Assembly (NCBI GenBank): GCA_035531955.1
Contig: DATKRZ010000039.1
Span: 62,001-126,000 of the forward strand
DNA: 64,000 nucleotides
Reading direction: 5' to 3'
DNA from: Bog-756 sp035531955
GTDB lineage: Bacteria; Actinomycetota; Acidimicrobiia; Acidimicrobiales; RAAP-2
The position numbers and the translations under genes are program-made. Below are positions 17,008 to 25,722 of the stretch, one piece after another (position 1 is the stretch's first letter; each line of letters starts with the position of its first letter). The notes under the pieces are model-generated. The model ran no database searches. It saw only the letters and a list, made by a program, of their open reading frames with translations, and had not been told where the DNA came from.

Positions 17008-18105
17008 GTGGCGGTGGATCACGCTGAGTTGCGCGAGGTTGTCCAGAGGCTGACCGGATCGCGTGCGGTCGGCAGCTGGAACTGCGACGAGCTCCATGAT
17101 CCGGTCGCCTCGGCCACCGTCGGGATCTGGCGGGTCCACGCCGACCAGTGGTCCGTCGTGGTCAAACTCATCGGTCAGGGCAAGGCAGGGCACCCCAACT
17201 GGCGGACCGGGGAGCAGGCCGACCACTGGTACTACTGGCGCCGAGAGGCCCTCGTCTACGAGTCCCCGCTCCTCTCGTCGTTTGCCGGAGGACTGCGGGC
17301 TCCGACGTGCCATCTGATCGCTGAGCGATCGGATGGAAACGTGGCGCTCTGGATCGAAGACCTGCAATCCGCTTCTGCCGCGACCGGCTGGCCGACGGCG
17401 CGCTACGGGCAGTCAGCCCGCCACCTGGGGCGTGCCCAGGGTGAGTTCGCTGTCGGGCGGAGCCTGCCGGAGGAGCCGTGGCTGAGCAGGAGGTGGCTTC
17501 GGGCCTATCTGACCCAGCGGGATGCGGACATCCCACTCCTCAGGGACGCCGCCGCCTGGGCGACGCCTCTGGCGAGACGTTGGCTTCCCGATACGTTGGC
17601 CCTCCCGCTCCTCGAGATGCGCCGCCAACAGGAGCCCTTCGTCACGGCCCTGGAGCGGACTCCGCAGACGGTGTGCCACTTCGACCTCCATCCGGCAAAT
17701 CTCTTCGGCCGGGACGACGAGACGATCCTGATCGACTGGTCGTTCGTCGGCATCGGTGCGATCGGAGAGGACGCCGGCAATCTCGTCCCGGACTCGGTGC
17801 TCGACTTCCATGTCCGACCGGAGCACATCGACGACCTCTACGAGGTGGTCTTCCAGGGCTACCTCTCCGGACTACGGGATAGTGGCTGGACCGGTTCCGC
17901 CGAGGTCCTGGACCTGGCCATGAGGGCCTCGATCGCCGCCAAGTACGCCTGGATCGCCCCGGCCATGCTCCGAGCCGCCCTCGATCGGTGCAGTGCGCTG
18001 AACCGGCGCCCCATCGAAGAGGCGTTCGCCTGGTGGGCGCCGGTGATTCCCTTCCTCGTCCGATGCGCCGGGGAGGCCCGCCGTCTCATCGGGGCTCTCA
18101 CCTGA
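17008..18105 (+). CDS. aminoglycoside-phosphotransferase-like small-molecule kinase
   Basis: A 365-residue protein of the protein-kinase-like APH fold. The catalytic loop is HFDLHPANL (H224, D226, N231), and the metal-binding aspartate is D243 (LIDWS). These match the Brenner motif HxDxxxxN and the following D of APH, choline and homoserine kinases. The ATP-lysine is probably K53 (VVVKLIG). The GTG start at 17008 is used. Natural substrates of such chromosomal genes are usually unknown, and an antibiotic-resistance role should not be assumed. A 148-nt gap separates it from the EAL gene. Confidence 0.78.
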   Translation: MAVDHAELREVVQRLTGSRAVGSWNCDELHDPVASATVGIWRVHADQWSVVVKLIGQGKAGHPNWRTGEQADHWYYWRREALVYESPLLSSFAGGLRAPTCHLIAERSDGNVALWIEDLQSASAATGWPTARYGQSARHLGRAQGEFAVGRSLPEEPWLSRRWLRAYLTQRDADIPLLRDAAAWATPLARRWLPDTLALPLLEMRRQQEPFVTALERTPQTVCHFDLHPANLFGRDDETILIDWSFVGIGAIGEDAGNLVPDSVLDFHVRPEHIDDLYEVVFQGYLSGLRDSGWTGSAEVLDLAMRASIAAKYAWIAPAMLRAALDRCSALNRRPIEEAFAWWAPVIPFLVRCAGEARRLIGALT

Positions 18106-18253
18106 GGCTCGCGATGCGGGGCACCAGGCCCTGAACCAGGCACTTGCCGGCGCATCATCAGAGCCGCCTCAGGCGTCAGGGCGGAGGGCCCAGTGCATGC
18201 GACGAAGCTCATTGAAGTCCCACTGACGAACAGCGGACTCGTCGGGAGCGCGC

Positions 18254-19222
18254 CTAGAGCGGGCTTCCACTCAGGTCTGCAGCTCGGCGAGTCCCGATCG
18301 CTTCAGCCGACGATGCTTCTAGTTCGGGAACCAACAGGGGAACAGGGACAGTGGGCACCGGCCGCAGAGTCGGAAGTCGACTGGGCCGACCCAGAAAGAA
18401 GCCCTGGCCACTGGGACAGCCCAAGGAGCGCAATGTGGCCAACTCACCCTCGGTCTCGATGCCTTCGGCAACGATCGTGGTGTTGTAGGTCTCCAAACCG
18501 AAGGTGAGGAGTGCCCGCCCGAGGGCCTGGCGCGCCGGATCCCTGTCGATGCCCCGGGTAAGGCCGATGTCGAGCTTGATCACGTCGGGATGGAGATCGA
18601 GGATGTGGCGGAAGCTGGAGAAGCCGGCGCCTGCGTCGTCCACGGCCAGTCGGACGCCTCTCGATCGCAGGTCCTGGATGCTCCGGCCGAAGCGTAGATA
18701 GTCGTCGATCGGGGTGTGTTCGGTGAGTTCGAGGACGATCCGCTCGGCGGGAACACCTGCCAGAATCGCCCTGAACTCCTCAGACACGATCGTTTCGGCC
18801 GACGCATTCAGTGAGAGGTACAGGTGGGCCGGGAGCCGATGGAGTTGCTCCAGCGCCATGTCCAAGGCGGTGAGTTCCAGCTCGATGCCGCGGCCGACAG
18901 ATGCGGCTTCGGCGAACCATACGTCGGGGGGTCGAACCGGTGGCTGGGCGAAACGGGCCAGCGCCTCGCTCCCCACCGCCTCTCCGCTTCTGAGATCGAC
19001 TATGGGCTGAAAGTGCGTCTCCAGGGATCGGTTGGCGATGGTGACGCGTATGAGCCGGTCCCGCTGTTCGTGCAGCCGTTCGGCTTCGCTCTCGTCGTGT
19101 TTGAGCCGCCGACCCGATGGGTGCGACCGGAGCGACGAGCCCCTCATCCGCTCCATTCCGCGCGTCAGAGCGCCCTTTCGGCCAATGAAAAGATCACCAT
19201 CGGACAGGGAGGGCGTCCTCAT
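18254..19222 (-). CDS. EAL-domain cyclic di-GMP phosphodiesterase
   Basis: A 322-residue protein, essentially one EAL domain (about residues 60-285) with a short charged N-terminus. The residues needed for c-di-GMP hydrolysis are present: E86 of EAL (SEALARF), N139, E165, D195-D196 (VDDAGAG), K216, E253 (AEGIE) and Q273 (GQGFF). It is therefore likely an active phosphodiesterase giving pGpG. There is no attached sensor domain and no membrane segment. The start at 19222 lacks a good ribosome site; internal ATGs about 22-25 residues in are alternatives. Two GGDEF-EAL proteins are encoded further along the window. Confidence 0.85.
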   Translation of the reverse strand: MRTPSLSDGDLFIGRKGALTRGMERMRGSSLRSHPSGRRLKHDESEAERLHEQRDRLIRVTIANRSLETHFQPIVDLRSGEAVGSEALARFAQPPVRPPDVWFAEAASVGRGIELELTALDMALEQLHRLPAHLYLSLNASAETIVSEEFRAILAGVPAERIVLELTEHTPIDDYLRFGRSIQDLRSRGVRLAVDDAGAGFSSFRHILDLHPDVIKLDIGLTRGIDRDPARQALGRALLTFGLETYNTTIVAEGIETEGELATLRSLGCPSGQGFFLGRPSRLPTLRPVPTVPVPLLVPELEASSAEAIGTRRAADLSGSPL

Positions 19223-19524
19223 CGTCTACAGGCCATCGACTTCGCTCGCCATCCCTAATTGTCCAAGTCGCCCAGCAGCATCGAGAGCTGGCCGAGATCT
19301 GCCATTGCAGTATCGGCTCTCGGTGCCCCCATCTTGAGAGGATTGACGAGGCAGGAGCACCCGCTCGTCGGTCCTACCCACCCCGCACGGAGCTGGTGAG
19401 GGCGAACCTGGTCGCCGCGCCACGCCTCACGGTTTGGGAGAACGGCGGGGCAGATGCGAGGATGCCGTCGACACGCCTCCTCAGTCATCTCTATCGGGGC
19501 CCCAACGAGGCGGGGTCCGGACAG
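19223..19524. other. 302-nt region without a supportable gene
   Basis: This stretch lies between the starts/ends of the EAL gene and the GntR gene. Short frames exist on both strands, but none has a convincing start or family resemblance. No hairpin followed by a T-run was seen. It presumably holds the EAL gene promoter. Confidence 0.5.
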
Positions 19525-19884
19525 TTAGGACAGGCCTTCGATTATCTGCACGACCTCATCGGGTCGGTATCCCTGGGTGCGGCAGTACTCGACCAGTTCT
19601 CGCACCCGTTTCACGACAACACTGCGTTCGGGAGTTCCGGCCACGGTGATTCCTCGGCCTCGTTGAAAGTCGAGCAGCCCCTCATCACGGAGGAGACGCA
19701 GGGCACGGAGCACGGTGTTCTTGTTGACTTCGAGGACTGCGGCCATGTCCTTGGCAAGGGGCAGGCGCTCACCGGGACCGGCCTCCCCATCGGCGATAGC
19801 CCGACGGATTTCCGCCGCCACCTGATCGTGCAGTGGGGTGACTTCGGTGCGATCGACCTTGACACGGATCATGGTACTAGTCAT
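19525..19884 (-). CDS. GntR-family transcriptional regulator, YtrA subfamily
   Basis: A 119-residue protein consisting of a GntR winged helix-turn-helix (about residues 15-80: LHDQVAAEIRRAIADGEAGPGERLPLAKDMAAVLEVNKNTVLRALRLL in pieces) plus a short helical tail. The lack of a large effector domain is typical of YtrA-type regulators. These normally repress an adjacent ABC transporter or membrane protein gene. The ATG at 19884 or 19872 starts the protein. A TACTA-N4-TAGTA inverted repeat covers the start region, and a divergent membrane-protein gene begins at 19920. Autoregulation together with control of that gene is the natural reading. Confidence 0.85.
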   Translation of the reverse strand: MTSTMIRVKVDRTEVTPLHDQVAAEIRRAIADGEAGPGERLPLAKDMAAVLEVNKNTVLRALRLLRDEGLLDFQRGRGITVAGTPERSVVVKRVRELVEYCRTQGYRPDEVVQIIEGLS

Positions 19885-19888
19885 AGTA
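19875..19888. promoter_or_regulatory. inverted repeat, likely operator of the GntR regulator
   Basis: TACTA-GTCA-TAGTA forms a perfect 5-bp inverted repeat with a 4-nt spacer. It covers the upstream ATG of the regulator (19882-19884) and lies 3 nt upstream of the alternative ATG at 19872. It is 32 bp from the start of the divergent gene. Position and symmetry fit an autoregulatory GntR operator; the assignment is inference. Confidence 0.45.
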
Positions 19889-19919
19889 GCTCTATGGCCC
19901 CCGAACGGCCAGGGCACCG

Positions 19920-20573
19920 ATGACGTTTGTTGCCCAACCTGCCGAGCCGCCCATCTTGGGCCCGCATCGGTTTCTCTTTCGATCGGCGAGACGGAGGCGG
20001 CGGCAGAGGTGGGTGACCGTGGGGATCGCCCTCGGGGTGGTTGCGGCATTTTGTGCCCTGGGCGTTCTCTCGATGACCCTCCAGCTGAGTCGTCTCGGAC
20101 AGGGGTTCTCCAACCTCGACCACGTGTTTGACCAGAATGGTGCCGGAGCCGCGGCCGTGGCAGATGGGGTTGCCAAGGATCAGGGCATCCCGGACGGGGA
20201 GCTCACAGTGGCCGCCCTGAATCAAGAGCGACCTGGCCTCGCCTGGGTTGCGGGTAATGTCCCACTCCCGACTCCTGGCGTCGCATCACCCACGAGCGTC
20301 GATGGGAGTGGTACCCACGTTGTCACTGCGCAGCGGGTATCTCCCATTCAGGGGATTCCCCTTCCCTTCTGCGTCCTCGGCCTGAGCGTCTCCTCCAGCA
20401 CTGACCCCATCGTCAGTCAGGACCACCTTCCCGGCACAGGCAGTTACTGGGTGACGATTGGGCTGCCGACAAGGAGCTGTTCAGCCGACTCGTCACCCAA
20501 CTCCGGATGGAAACGAGCGAATCCCGAAGTAGTGCAGGCGCTTGTTGAGGCCCACTCCGCTCCAAGCCCGTAG
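19920..20573 (+). CDS. membrane-anchored hypothetical protein divergent from the GntR regulator
   Basis: A 217-residue protein with a basic N-terminus (FRSARRRRRQRW) followed by one membrane helix at about residues 32-52 (VTVGIALGVVAAFCALGVLSM). The rest is predicted to be outside the membrane and contains four cysteines, or fewer that may pair. No domain was recognised. It is divergent from the YtrA-type regulator with only 35 nt between starts, so it is probably the regulated gene. YtrA targets are usually ABC transporters, which makes this a non-standard partner. Confidence 0.6.
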   Translation: MTFVAQPAEPPILGPHRFLFRSARRRRRQRWVTVGIALGVVAAFCALGVLSMTLQLSRLGQGFSNLDHVFDQNGAGAAAVADGVAKDQGIPDGELTVAALNQERPGLAWVAGNVPLPTPGVASPTSVDGSGTHVVTAQRVSPIQGIPLPFCVLGLSVSSSTDPIVSQDHLPGTGSYWVTIGLPTRSCSADSSPNSGWKRANPEVVQALVEAHSAPSP

Positions 20574-20686
20574 ACAACGAAGCGACCCGGCCCGGGAAGC
20601 CCGGAGGCGCGTTTCCTCGAGGGGATGGAGCGATGCGAAGGAGATCCGACATTCCTCGGAGTCCCGTTGAGGGGCTGGCAGTCGAG

Positions 20687-20757
20687 AGCGGCTGAAGGGA
20701 ATCGAACCCTCGTCATCAGTTTGGAAAACTGAGGCTCTACCATTGAGCTACAGCCGC
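20687..20757 (-). tRNA. tRNA-Gly (anticodon TCC)
   Basis: The minus strand folds into a full cloverleaf. The acceptor stem is GCGGCTG/CAGCCGC, the D arm is GCTC-AATGGTA-GAGC, the anticodon arm is TCAGT-TTTCCAA-ACTGA, the variable loop is TGAC, and the T arm is GAGGG-TTCGATT-CCCTT. The anticodon is TCC, reading GGA/GGG. The discriminator is T, as usual for bacterial tRNA-Gly. CCA is not encoded, so it must be added after transcription. Confidence 0.95.
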
Positions 20758-20773
20758 GTGATTCGGACCAGCG

Positions 20774-20779
20774 ATTGTA
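20774..20779 (-). promoter_or_regulatory. possible -10 element of tRNA-Gly
   Basis: TACAAT on the minus strand, five of six bases to the TATAAT consensus, ends 16 nt before the mature 5' end of the tRNA. No convincing -35 element was found at 16-18 nt spacing, so only the -10 is proposed. Confidence 0.35.
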
Positions 20780-20918
20780 ACATTGACGTCCGGCTGGGGT
20801 TTCTTCGGATCCCGCCCTGACGCTACGGGTTCAACGACAGTTCGCTGTCCCGCAGCTGGCACAGCGGAACCGTACGCACCGGTGAGCTACCGGCTGTGCG
20901 AACCGGTGTGAGGACGGA

Positions 20919-21581
20919 CTAACCGGGCGACCAGAGAGGCTGGTCAAACTCGAACCCGACCGGGGATCCCCATTGGTTCCGGTAGGAGACCTCTTGGACC
21001 GGTCGGCGGGGAGCCACTCCCCACCTCCCCGTCGGGTAGCCGAAGCTGACGCAGCAGGCCATCAACCAATGCTTGTCGCGGGGGACGCCGAGGATGTCGA
21101 AGACCTCGTCGGGATGGAAGACACCGAGGACGACCGTCAGCGAGCTCCCGACCCCTTCGGCCCGGGCGGCCAGCTGCGCGCTCCAGACCGCCGGGAAGAT
21201 GGATCCTCCGGTGGGGTCGGCCTGCACAAAGCCGAAGAGATAGAGCGGCACCTGTTCAAAATGGTCGGCCAACCACTGCGCCGAGCGTTGGACCTTGACC
21301 ATCTGGACGCTCTCCTCGGAATCGGGGTCCTCGGCCGCAGCCGCCAGGCGGTCTGCGTAGATGGTCAGCCACAGCTGCTCGATGCTGTGGCGATAGAGCG
21401 GTCCGATCTGCGAGATCACCTCCGGGTCGTCCACCAGCAGGAACCGCCAGTTCTGTGCATTCCCACCGGTGGGGGCCCTGATGGCAGCGTCGAGGATCTT
21501 GGCCTGCACGTCGAGGGGGACGGGGTCAGGACGCACCCTTCTCATGGCCCGGGTGGTGTAGAGCGCCTCGTGCAGTTCCAC
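20919..21581 (-). CDS. nitroreductase family FMN-dependent oxidoreductase
   Basis: A 220-residue nitroreductase-fold protein. The N-terminal TTRAMRRVRPDPVPLDVQAKILDAAIRAPTGGNAQNWRF pattern (residues 9-47) gives the FMN phosphate arginines and the APTGGNAQ loop. The C-terminal half has WSAQLAARAEGVGSSLT, the second FMN contact. Such enzymes reduce nitro groups, quinones or enones with NAD(P)H or F420H2, or act as dehalogenases. It is divergent from the m5U methyltransferase (158-nt gap) and is likely a single-gene unit. The substrate cannot be inferred. Confidence 0.88.
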   Translation of the reverse strand: MELHEALYTTRAMRRVRPDPVPLDVQAKILDAAIRAPTGGNAQNWRFLLVDDPEVISQIGPLYRHSIEQLWLTIYADRLAAAAEDPDSEESVQMVKVQRSAQWLADHFEQVPLYLFGFVQADPTGGSIFPAVWSAQLAARAEGVGSSLTVVLGVFHPDEVFDILGVPRDKHWLMACCVSFGYPTGRWGVAPRRPVQEVSYRNQWGSPVGFEFDQPLWSPG

Positions 21582-21739
21582 TGGTTCATCCCCCTGGTCG
21601 GGCGGGCCCGAAGATCAGCCCGGTCGTGGGCGTCACCGTACCGTCCACGTCCGCCCTCGGGGACAATCACCCTGCGAAGCGGGACCGGGACCCCGCCGAG
21701 GCGGGTCGGCCCGGCGGCCCGGGATGCTAAGCCGGAGCC

Positions 21740-23056
21740 ATGACATCCTCCGCGGGACCCACCCAGCCGGAGTCGACCGGGTTGACTGCGCCGGTGGTCC
21801 GGCGCAGCGTCGGCACCTCCGCCGAGCTGGTGACCGGGGCGATGGCCGCCGGGGGCGGATGCGTGGCCCGGGCGGAGGACGGCCGGGTGGTCTTCGTGCG
21901 GCACGCCCTCCCCGGGGAGCGGGTGCTGGCCGAGGTGACCGCCGAGGCGTCCTCGTTCCTCCGGGCCGATGCCGTCGAGGTGCTCGAAGCCTCGCCGGAC
22001 CGGGTCCCGGCACCGTGCCCCCACGCCGGCCCCGGCCGGTGCGGGGGCTGTGACTGGCAGCACGCCTCGCTGCCGGCCCAGCGGTTGCTCAAGGCCGCCC
22101 TGATCTGTGAGCAGCTGCGACGGCTGGCGGGGATCGATCGGGAGGTGGAGGTAGAGGAGGCCCCCGGCGCCCCGGAGGGACTGGGGTGGCGGACTCGGGT
22201 CCGATTCGCCGTCGATCGGGCCGGTCGCACCGGCCTCCGGCGGCACCGCTCCCGGGCCATCGAGCCGGTGGCCGAGTGCCCCATCGCCATCCACGCCGTC
22301 AATCGGGTGGGGGTGGGCGCGGTCCGGTGGAAGGGGGCGCACCACCTGGAGGTGACTGCCCCGCCGGATGGAGGCGAGGCGGTGGTATCGGTCCAGACCG
22401 GCCGCTCAGGCCTGGCCGGCCGCCCGGTGGTGGAGGCCGGCCTGGTGGTGGACGGCCGGACGGTCCGAAAGCCGAACCGGGTCCTCCACACCGTCCTCGG
22501 CCACCGGTTCGAGGTCAGTTCGGGCGTGTTCTGGCAGGTCCACCCGGCCGGGGCCGCCCTCCTCACCCGGTGCGTGCTCGAAGCGGTGGTGCCGGCGGCA
22601 GGAGAGCGGGTGGCCGATCTCTACGCGGGAGCAGGGCTGTTCACCGTGCCGCTGGCCCACGCCGTCGGACCCAACGGGTCGGTGGTGGCGGTGGAGCGGA
22701 GCGGCCGGGCCTGCGCCGACGCGGTTCGCAACGCCACCGGTCTCGACCAGGTGGAGATCGTCAGGTCCGAGGTCACCGGGTCGGTGGTGTCCGACCGGCT
22801 CGGGTCGCCGGATGTCATCGTCCTCGACCCGGCGCGCCAGGGAGCCGGACTGGCCGTGACCCGGGCCATCAGTGCCCTCGAGCCGGCGCCGAGGGCGGTC
22901 GCCTACGTCTCGTGTGATCCGGCCTCGTTCGCCCGCGACCTGCGGGTCCTGCTCGACGCCCGATGGTCGATGGCCTCGCTGCGCGCCTTCGATCTCTTCC
23001 CGATGACCGAGCACGTGGAGCTAGTGGCGGTCCTCACCCCCCCCGACGGCGGTTGA
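21740..23056 (+). CDS. RNA m5U methyltransferase, RumA/TrmA family
   Basis: A 438-residue class I SAM-dependent methyltransferase for 5-methyluridine in rRNA or tRNA. It has an N-terminal TRAM-like RNA-binding beta barrel (about residues 24-85). Four cysteines suit a 4Fe-4S cluster (C93, C101, C104, C180). The SAM motif is DLYAGAGLFT, and the nucleophile is C392 in YVSCDP, followed by a catalytic-base region ending in MTEHVE. The iron-sulfur cysteines favour the 23S rRNA enzymes (RumA/RlmCD-like) over TrmA. The exact target nucleotide is not decidable. The ATG at 21740 is the first in-frame start. Confidence 0.88.
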   Translation: MTSSAGPTQPESTGLTAPVVRRSVGTSAELVTGAMAAGGGCVARAEDGRVVFVRHALPGERVLAEVTAEASSFLRADAVEVLEASPDRVPAPCPHAGPGRCGGCDWQHASLPAQRLLKAALICEQLRRLAGIDREVEVEEAPGAPEGLGWRTRVRFAVDRAGRTGLRRHRSRAIEPVAECPIAIHAVNRVGVGAVRWKGAHHLEVTAPPDGGEAVVSVQTGRSGLAGRPVVEAGLVVDGRTVRKPNRVLHTVLGHRFEVSSGVFWQVHPAGAALLTRCVLEAVVPAAGERVADLYAGAGLFTVPLAHAVGPNGSVVAVERSGRACADAVRNATGLDQVEIVRSEVTGSVVSDRLGSPDVIVLDPARQGAGLAVTRAISALEPAPRAVAYVSCDPASFARDLRVLLDARWSMASLRAFDLFPMTEHVELVAVLTPPDGG

Positions 23057-23115
23057 GGCTTGCTCACCGGCACGGCGCGCGGCGAAAGCCCCCGGCTGTT
23101 GCCCCGGCGGGGGGA

Positions 23116-24234
23116 TCAGGCGTTGGTCGGCGCCTTCACGGTCTGCACCAGGGCCAGGCACATCTCGTCCGAGGACCCGTCGCCCCAGGTGACATAGCGG
23201 GGCGGGAGCTTCCGCAGTGCGGGCAACTCCTGGCGCAGGGTCGGGTCGTAGGTGCAGGTGACCCCTATCCTGTCTCCGGGTTTGGTGAGGACCGGCGTGC
23301 TGAGGGTGTACGACCGCTGATAGTTGAAGTCGTAGTTGGGGACGTTCAGCAGCGTGCGCGCGTTGGGGGTTCCGGGGTCGAGCACGATCTGCATGCCCCT
23401 ACCCAGCAGGTGCATGTGGACGCCCAGGCGGACGATCTCCTGGCCCCCTCTGATACCCCACGTGCATGAGGTCGTGTCGCCGCTCGGCGGGTTGACGGGA
23501 TTTCGACCGCAGACGGACTCGATGATGCCCACGAACTGCGCGGACCCGGCACCGAAGCGCTTGCCCAGGTCGACCAGCGAGGCGTTGCGGTTGCAAAGGG
23601 GTCCGGTGACTCCGGCCGGGCAGGGGATGTCAGGTGGTGCCGGCATCAATGTGAGTGTGAGCGGCTTGAGGGGGGTCGTCGCCGGAACGGTGTGGAGTAT
23701 GAGCTTGGATCTGACCGGCTTGTCGCCGCGGAGGAGGTTGTAGTGGATCTGCATGACCACCATGCTGCCGGCGGGGAAGCTGACCCCGGTGCCGGACGGG
23801 AGCACGTCCTCGCCGTGGCCCGGTGCCCACGCGGTCAACCAGGGCGTGTTGGAGATCTGCTCGAGCCCGGTGCCCGGCAGTGCCGTCTCGCCGAAGCAGG
23901 TCCAACCCTTCCCGTTGTGATCGGCCGCCTTGGCCTCCTTGGCCAGGTTGGGCGGGATCTGGAACAAGATGGCGTGGTGGACCTCGACGCTGTTCGGGTA
24001 GAACTGGCTCGACACGATGAAGGAATTGGACGTCACGTGGGGGTTGACCAGGGTGCAGTGGTAGTCGTCGGTGGCGCCCTTGGGAGCGTGAGGCGTGTAG
24101 GACTGGTTGGCCTGCATGGTGAGGGTGGTCACCGGAGGCGATGCCGCCCCGGAAACCGAGGCGATCACTCCGGTGGCCAAGCCGGTGATTGCGAGGACTC
24201 CAGCCAGGGCTATGCGCACAGCACGGGATCTCAT
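23116..24234 (-). CDS. secreted copper type II ascorbate-dependent monooxygenase-like protein (PHM type)
   Basis: A 372-residue exported protein with a signal peptide (residues 1-31, hydrophobic 7-26, cleavage near SGA-AS). The mature part matches the two-copper fold of peptidylglycine alpha-hydroxylating monooxygenase. The HH pair H86-H87 (EVHHAILF) and H164 (MQIHY) correspond to the CuH ligands H107, H108 and H172. H273-x-H275 (GVHMHLLG) and M358 (SDEMC) correspond to the CuM ligands H242, H244 and M314. Eight or more cysteines could form disulfides as in PHM. It probably hydroxylates a C-H bond outside the cell. The substrate is unknown. It stands alone, 59 nt from the m5U methyltransferase end. 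Confidence 0.82.
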   Translation of the reverse strand: MRSRAVRIALAGVLAITGLATGVIASVSGAASPPVTTLTMQANQSYTPHAPKGATDDYHCTLVNPHVTSNSFIVSSQFYPNSVEVHHAILFQIPPNLAKEAKAADHNGKGWTCFGETALPGTGLEQISNTPWLTAWAPGHGEDVLPSGTGVSFPAGSMVVMQIHYNLLRGDKPVRSKLILHTVPATTPLKPLTLTLMPAPPDIPCPAGVTGPLCNRNASLVDLGKRFGAGSAQFVGIIESVCGRNPVNPPSGDTTSCTWGIRGGQEIVRLGVHMHLLGRGMQIVLDPGTPNARTLLNVPNYDFNYQRSYTLSTPVLTKPGDRIGVTCTYDPTLRQELPALRKLPPRYVTWGDGSSDEMCLALVQTVKAPTNA

Positions 24235-24349
24235 GGGCGCAGCCTATCCCGGCGCCACAGGTTTCGCCGGTTGGCCTGACAGATGATTGTCCGGCCGTCG
24301 TCAGGGGTGGAATACCCTGCGGGGGGCCACCGTGAGCGGCGACCGCCGA

Positions 24350-25711
24350 TCACCCGTCGACCAGGCGCTGGAACTCCTCGTCGTGCACGCCCGCCGCCTG
24401 CTTGTCGGCCAGCGTCTCCAACCACTGTTGGGCCGGCTCACTGTGCATGGCTTCGACCATCTGCTTGGGGATGGCCCGCATCACGTACTCCTCCGGCATG
24501 ACCGGGTCCTGCCGGACCCTACGGGCGAGCGCCTGTTCGATGAGCGGCTCCCATTTGGCCGCCTTGGCCGGGCTCGAGGCCTCGTCCCGCTCGATGAATT
24601 CGGGGAGCACCTGGGTCCCGAACAGTTCGATGGACTCCATGATGTGCTCATGCCGGTTGTGGCCCGCCTGCATGACGAATATCAGCTGGTCCACCCCGGC
24701 GGCCTCGTAGCGTCTGAGGAACTCGCGCAGCTGATCCGGAGTCCCGATGGCCCCCCGGAGCCCGGTCTGGTCCCCGGCCGCCGCCTTGGCCCCGAGCGTC
24801 TCCTGGCGGGCGGCGAGGGCAGCCTCCGGGGAGTACCCCATCTTTCCGCGGCGATCGAGGAACTCGGCCCAGACATTCGTCGTGGCCGGCACGTGATCAC
24901 CGAAGACGTAGAAGTGGGCGAGGGAGTACCCGAAGAAGTTGGCTCCCTCGAGCCCGCGCGACAGCGCGTCCGCCTCGCGGGGAGCACACATCATCGGCGT
25001 GACGCACGCCACCTGGGGGTTCACCGACAACCCGACCGGGACGCACCGCTCGGCCAGTGCCAACTCGTAGTCCTCCACCCACTGCTTGGCGTCCTCGGGC
25101 TCGACGAAGGCGAAGCTCAGGGCACCGATCCCCTTCTCGGCGGCGAGCAAGATGGTGTCCCGCCGGCTGCAGGCCACCCACAGCGGGGGATGGGGCTTTT
25201 GGACCGGCTTGGGCACCACATTGCGCGGGGGCATGGTGACGAACCGGCCCTCGAACCCACCGAACGGGGTCTCGGTCATGCACCGGACCGCCACCTCCAG
25301 CCCCTCCAGCCAGGCCTCCCGTTTGGACTCCCGGTCGATCCCGAACCCGGCCAACTCGGCCTCGGAGGACGATTCTCCCGACCCGAATTCGACCCGTCCG
25401 CCCGAGACCAGGTCGAGCATGGCGATGCGCTCGGCGATGCGAGCCGGATGGTTGTAGCCCGGCGCGGTCTGGACCACGCCGTGGCCGATCCGCATCCGCC
25501 GGGTGCGTTGGCTGGCCGCCGCCAGGAACACCTCCGGTGCGCTCGAATGCGAGTACTCCTCCAAAAAGTGGTGTTCGACCTCCCAGAGGTACTGGATGCC
25601 CAGCTGGTCGGCCCGCTCGATCTGGTCGAGCGCGTCGGAGATCAGCTGCTGCTCGCTCGTCTCGTGCCAGGGACGGGGGAGCTGATGCTCGTAGAAGATC
25701 CCGAATTTCAA
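24350..25711 (-). CDS. luciferase-like (LLM class) flavin-dependent monooxygenase
   Basis: A 453-residue bacterial-luciferase-superfamily protein, longer than the typical 330-350 because of a C-terminal extension of about 90 residues. The N-terminus MKFGIFYEHQLPRPW and the segments LWEVEHHFLEEYSHSSAPEV and LDLVSGGRVEFGSGESSSEAEL (in pieces) are characteristic of the group annotated as alkane-1-monooxygenase-like or luciferase-like. It starts 11 nt after the stop of the di-iron-like protein, so both are probably made from one mRNA. FMN would be supplied by a reductase not seen nearby. The substrate is not predictable, but hydrophobic compounds are common for the group. Confidence 0.85.
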   Translation of the reverse strand: MKFGIFYEHQLPRPWHETSEQQLISDALDQIERADQLGIQYLWEVEHHFLEEYSHSSAPEVFLAAASQRTRRMRIGHGVVQTAPGYNHPARIAERIAMLDLVSGGRVEFGSGESSSEAELAGFGIDRESKREAWLEGLEVAVRCMTETPFGGFEGRFVTMPPRNVVPKPVQKPHPPLWVACSRRDTILLAAEKGIGALSFAFVEPEDAKQWVEDYELALAERCVPVGLSVNPQVACVTPMMCAPREADALSRGLEGANFFGYSLAHFYVFGDHVPATTNVWAEFLDRRGKMGYSPEAALAARQETLGAKAAAGDQTGLRGAIGTPDQLREFLRRYEAAGVDQLIFVMQAGHNRHEHIMESIELFGTQVLPEFIERDEASSPAKAAKWEPLIEQALARRVRQDPVMPEEYVMRAIPKQMVEAMHSEPAQQWLETLADKQAAGVHDEEFQRLVDG

Positions 25712-25722
25712 GTCCGCTCCGC

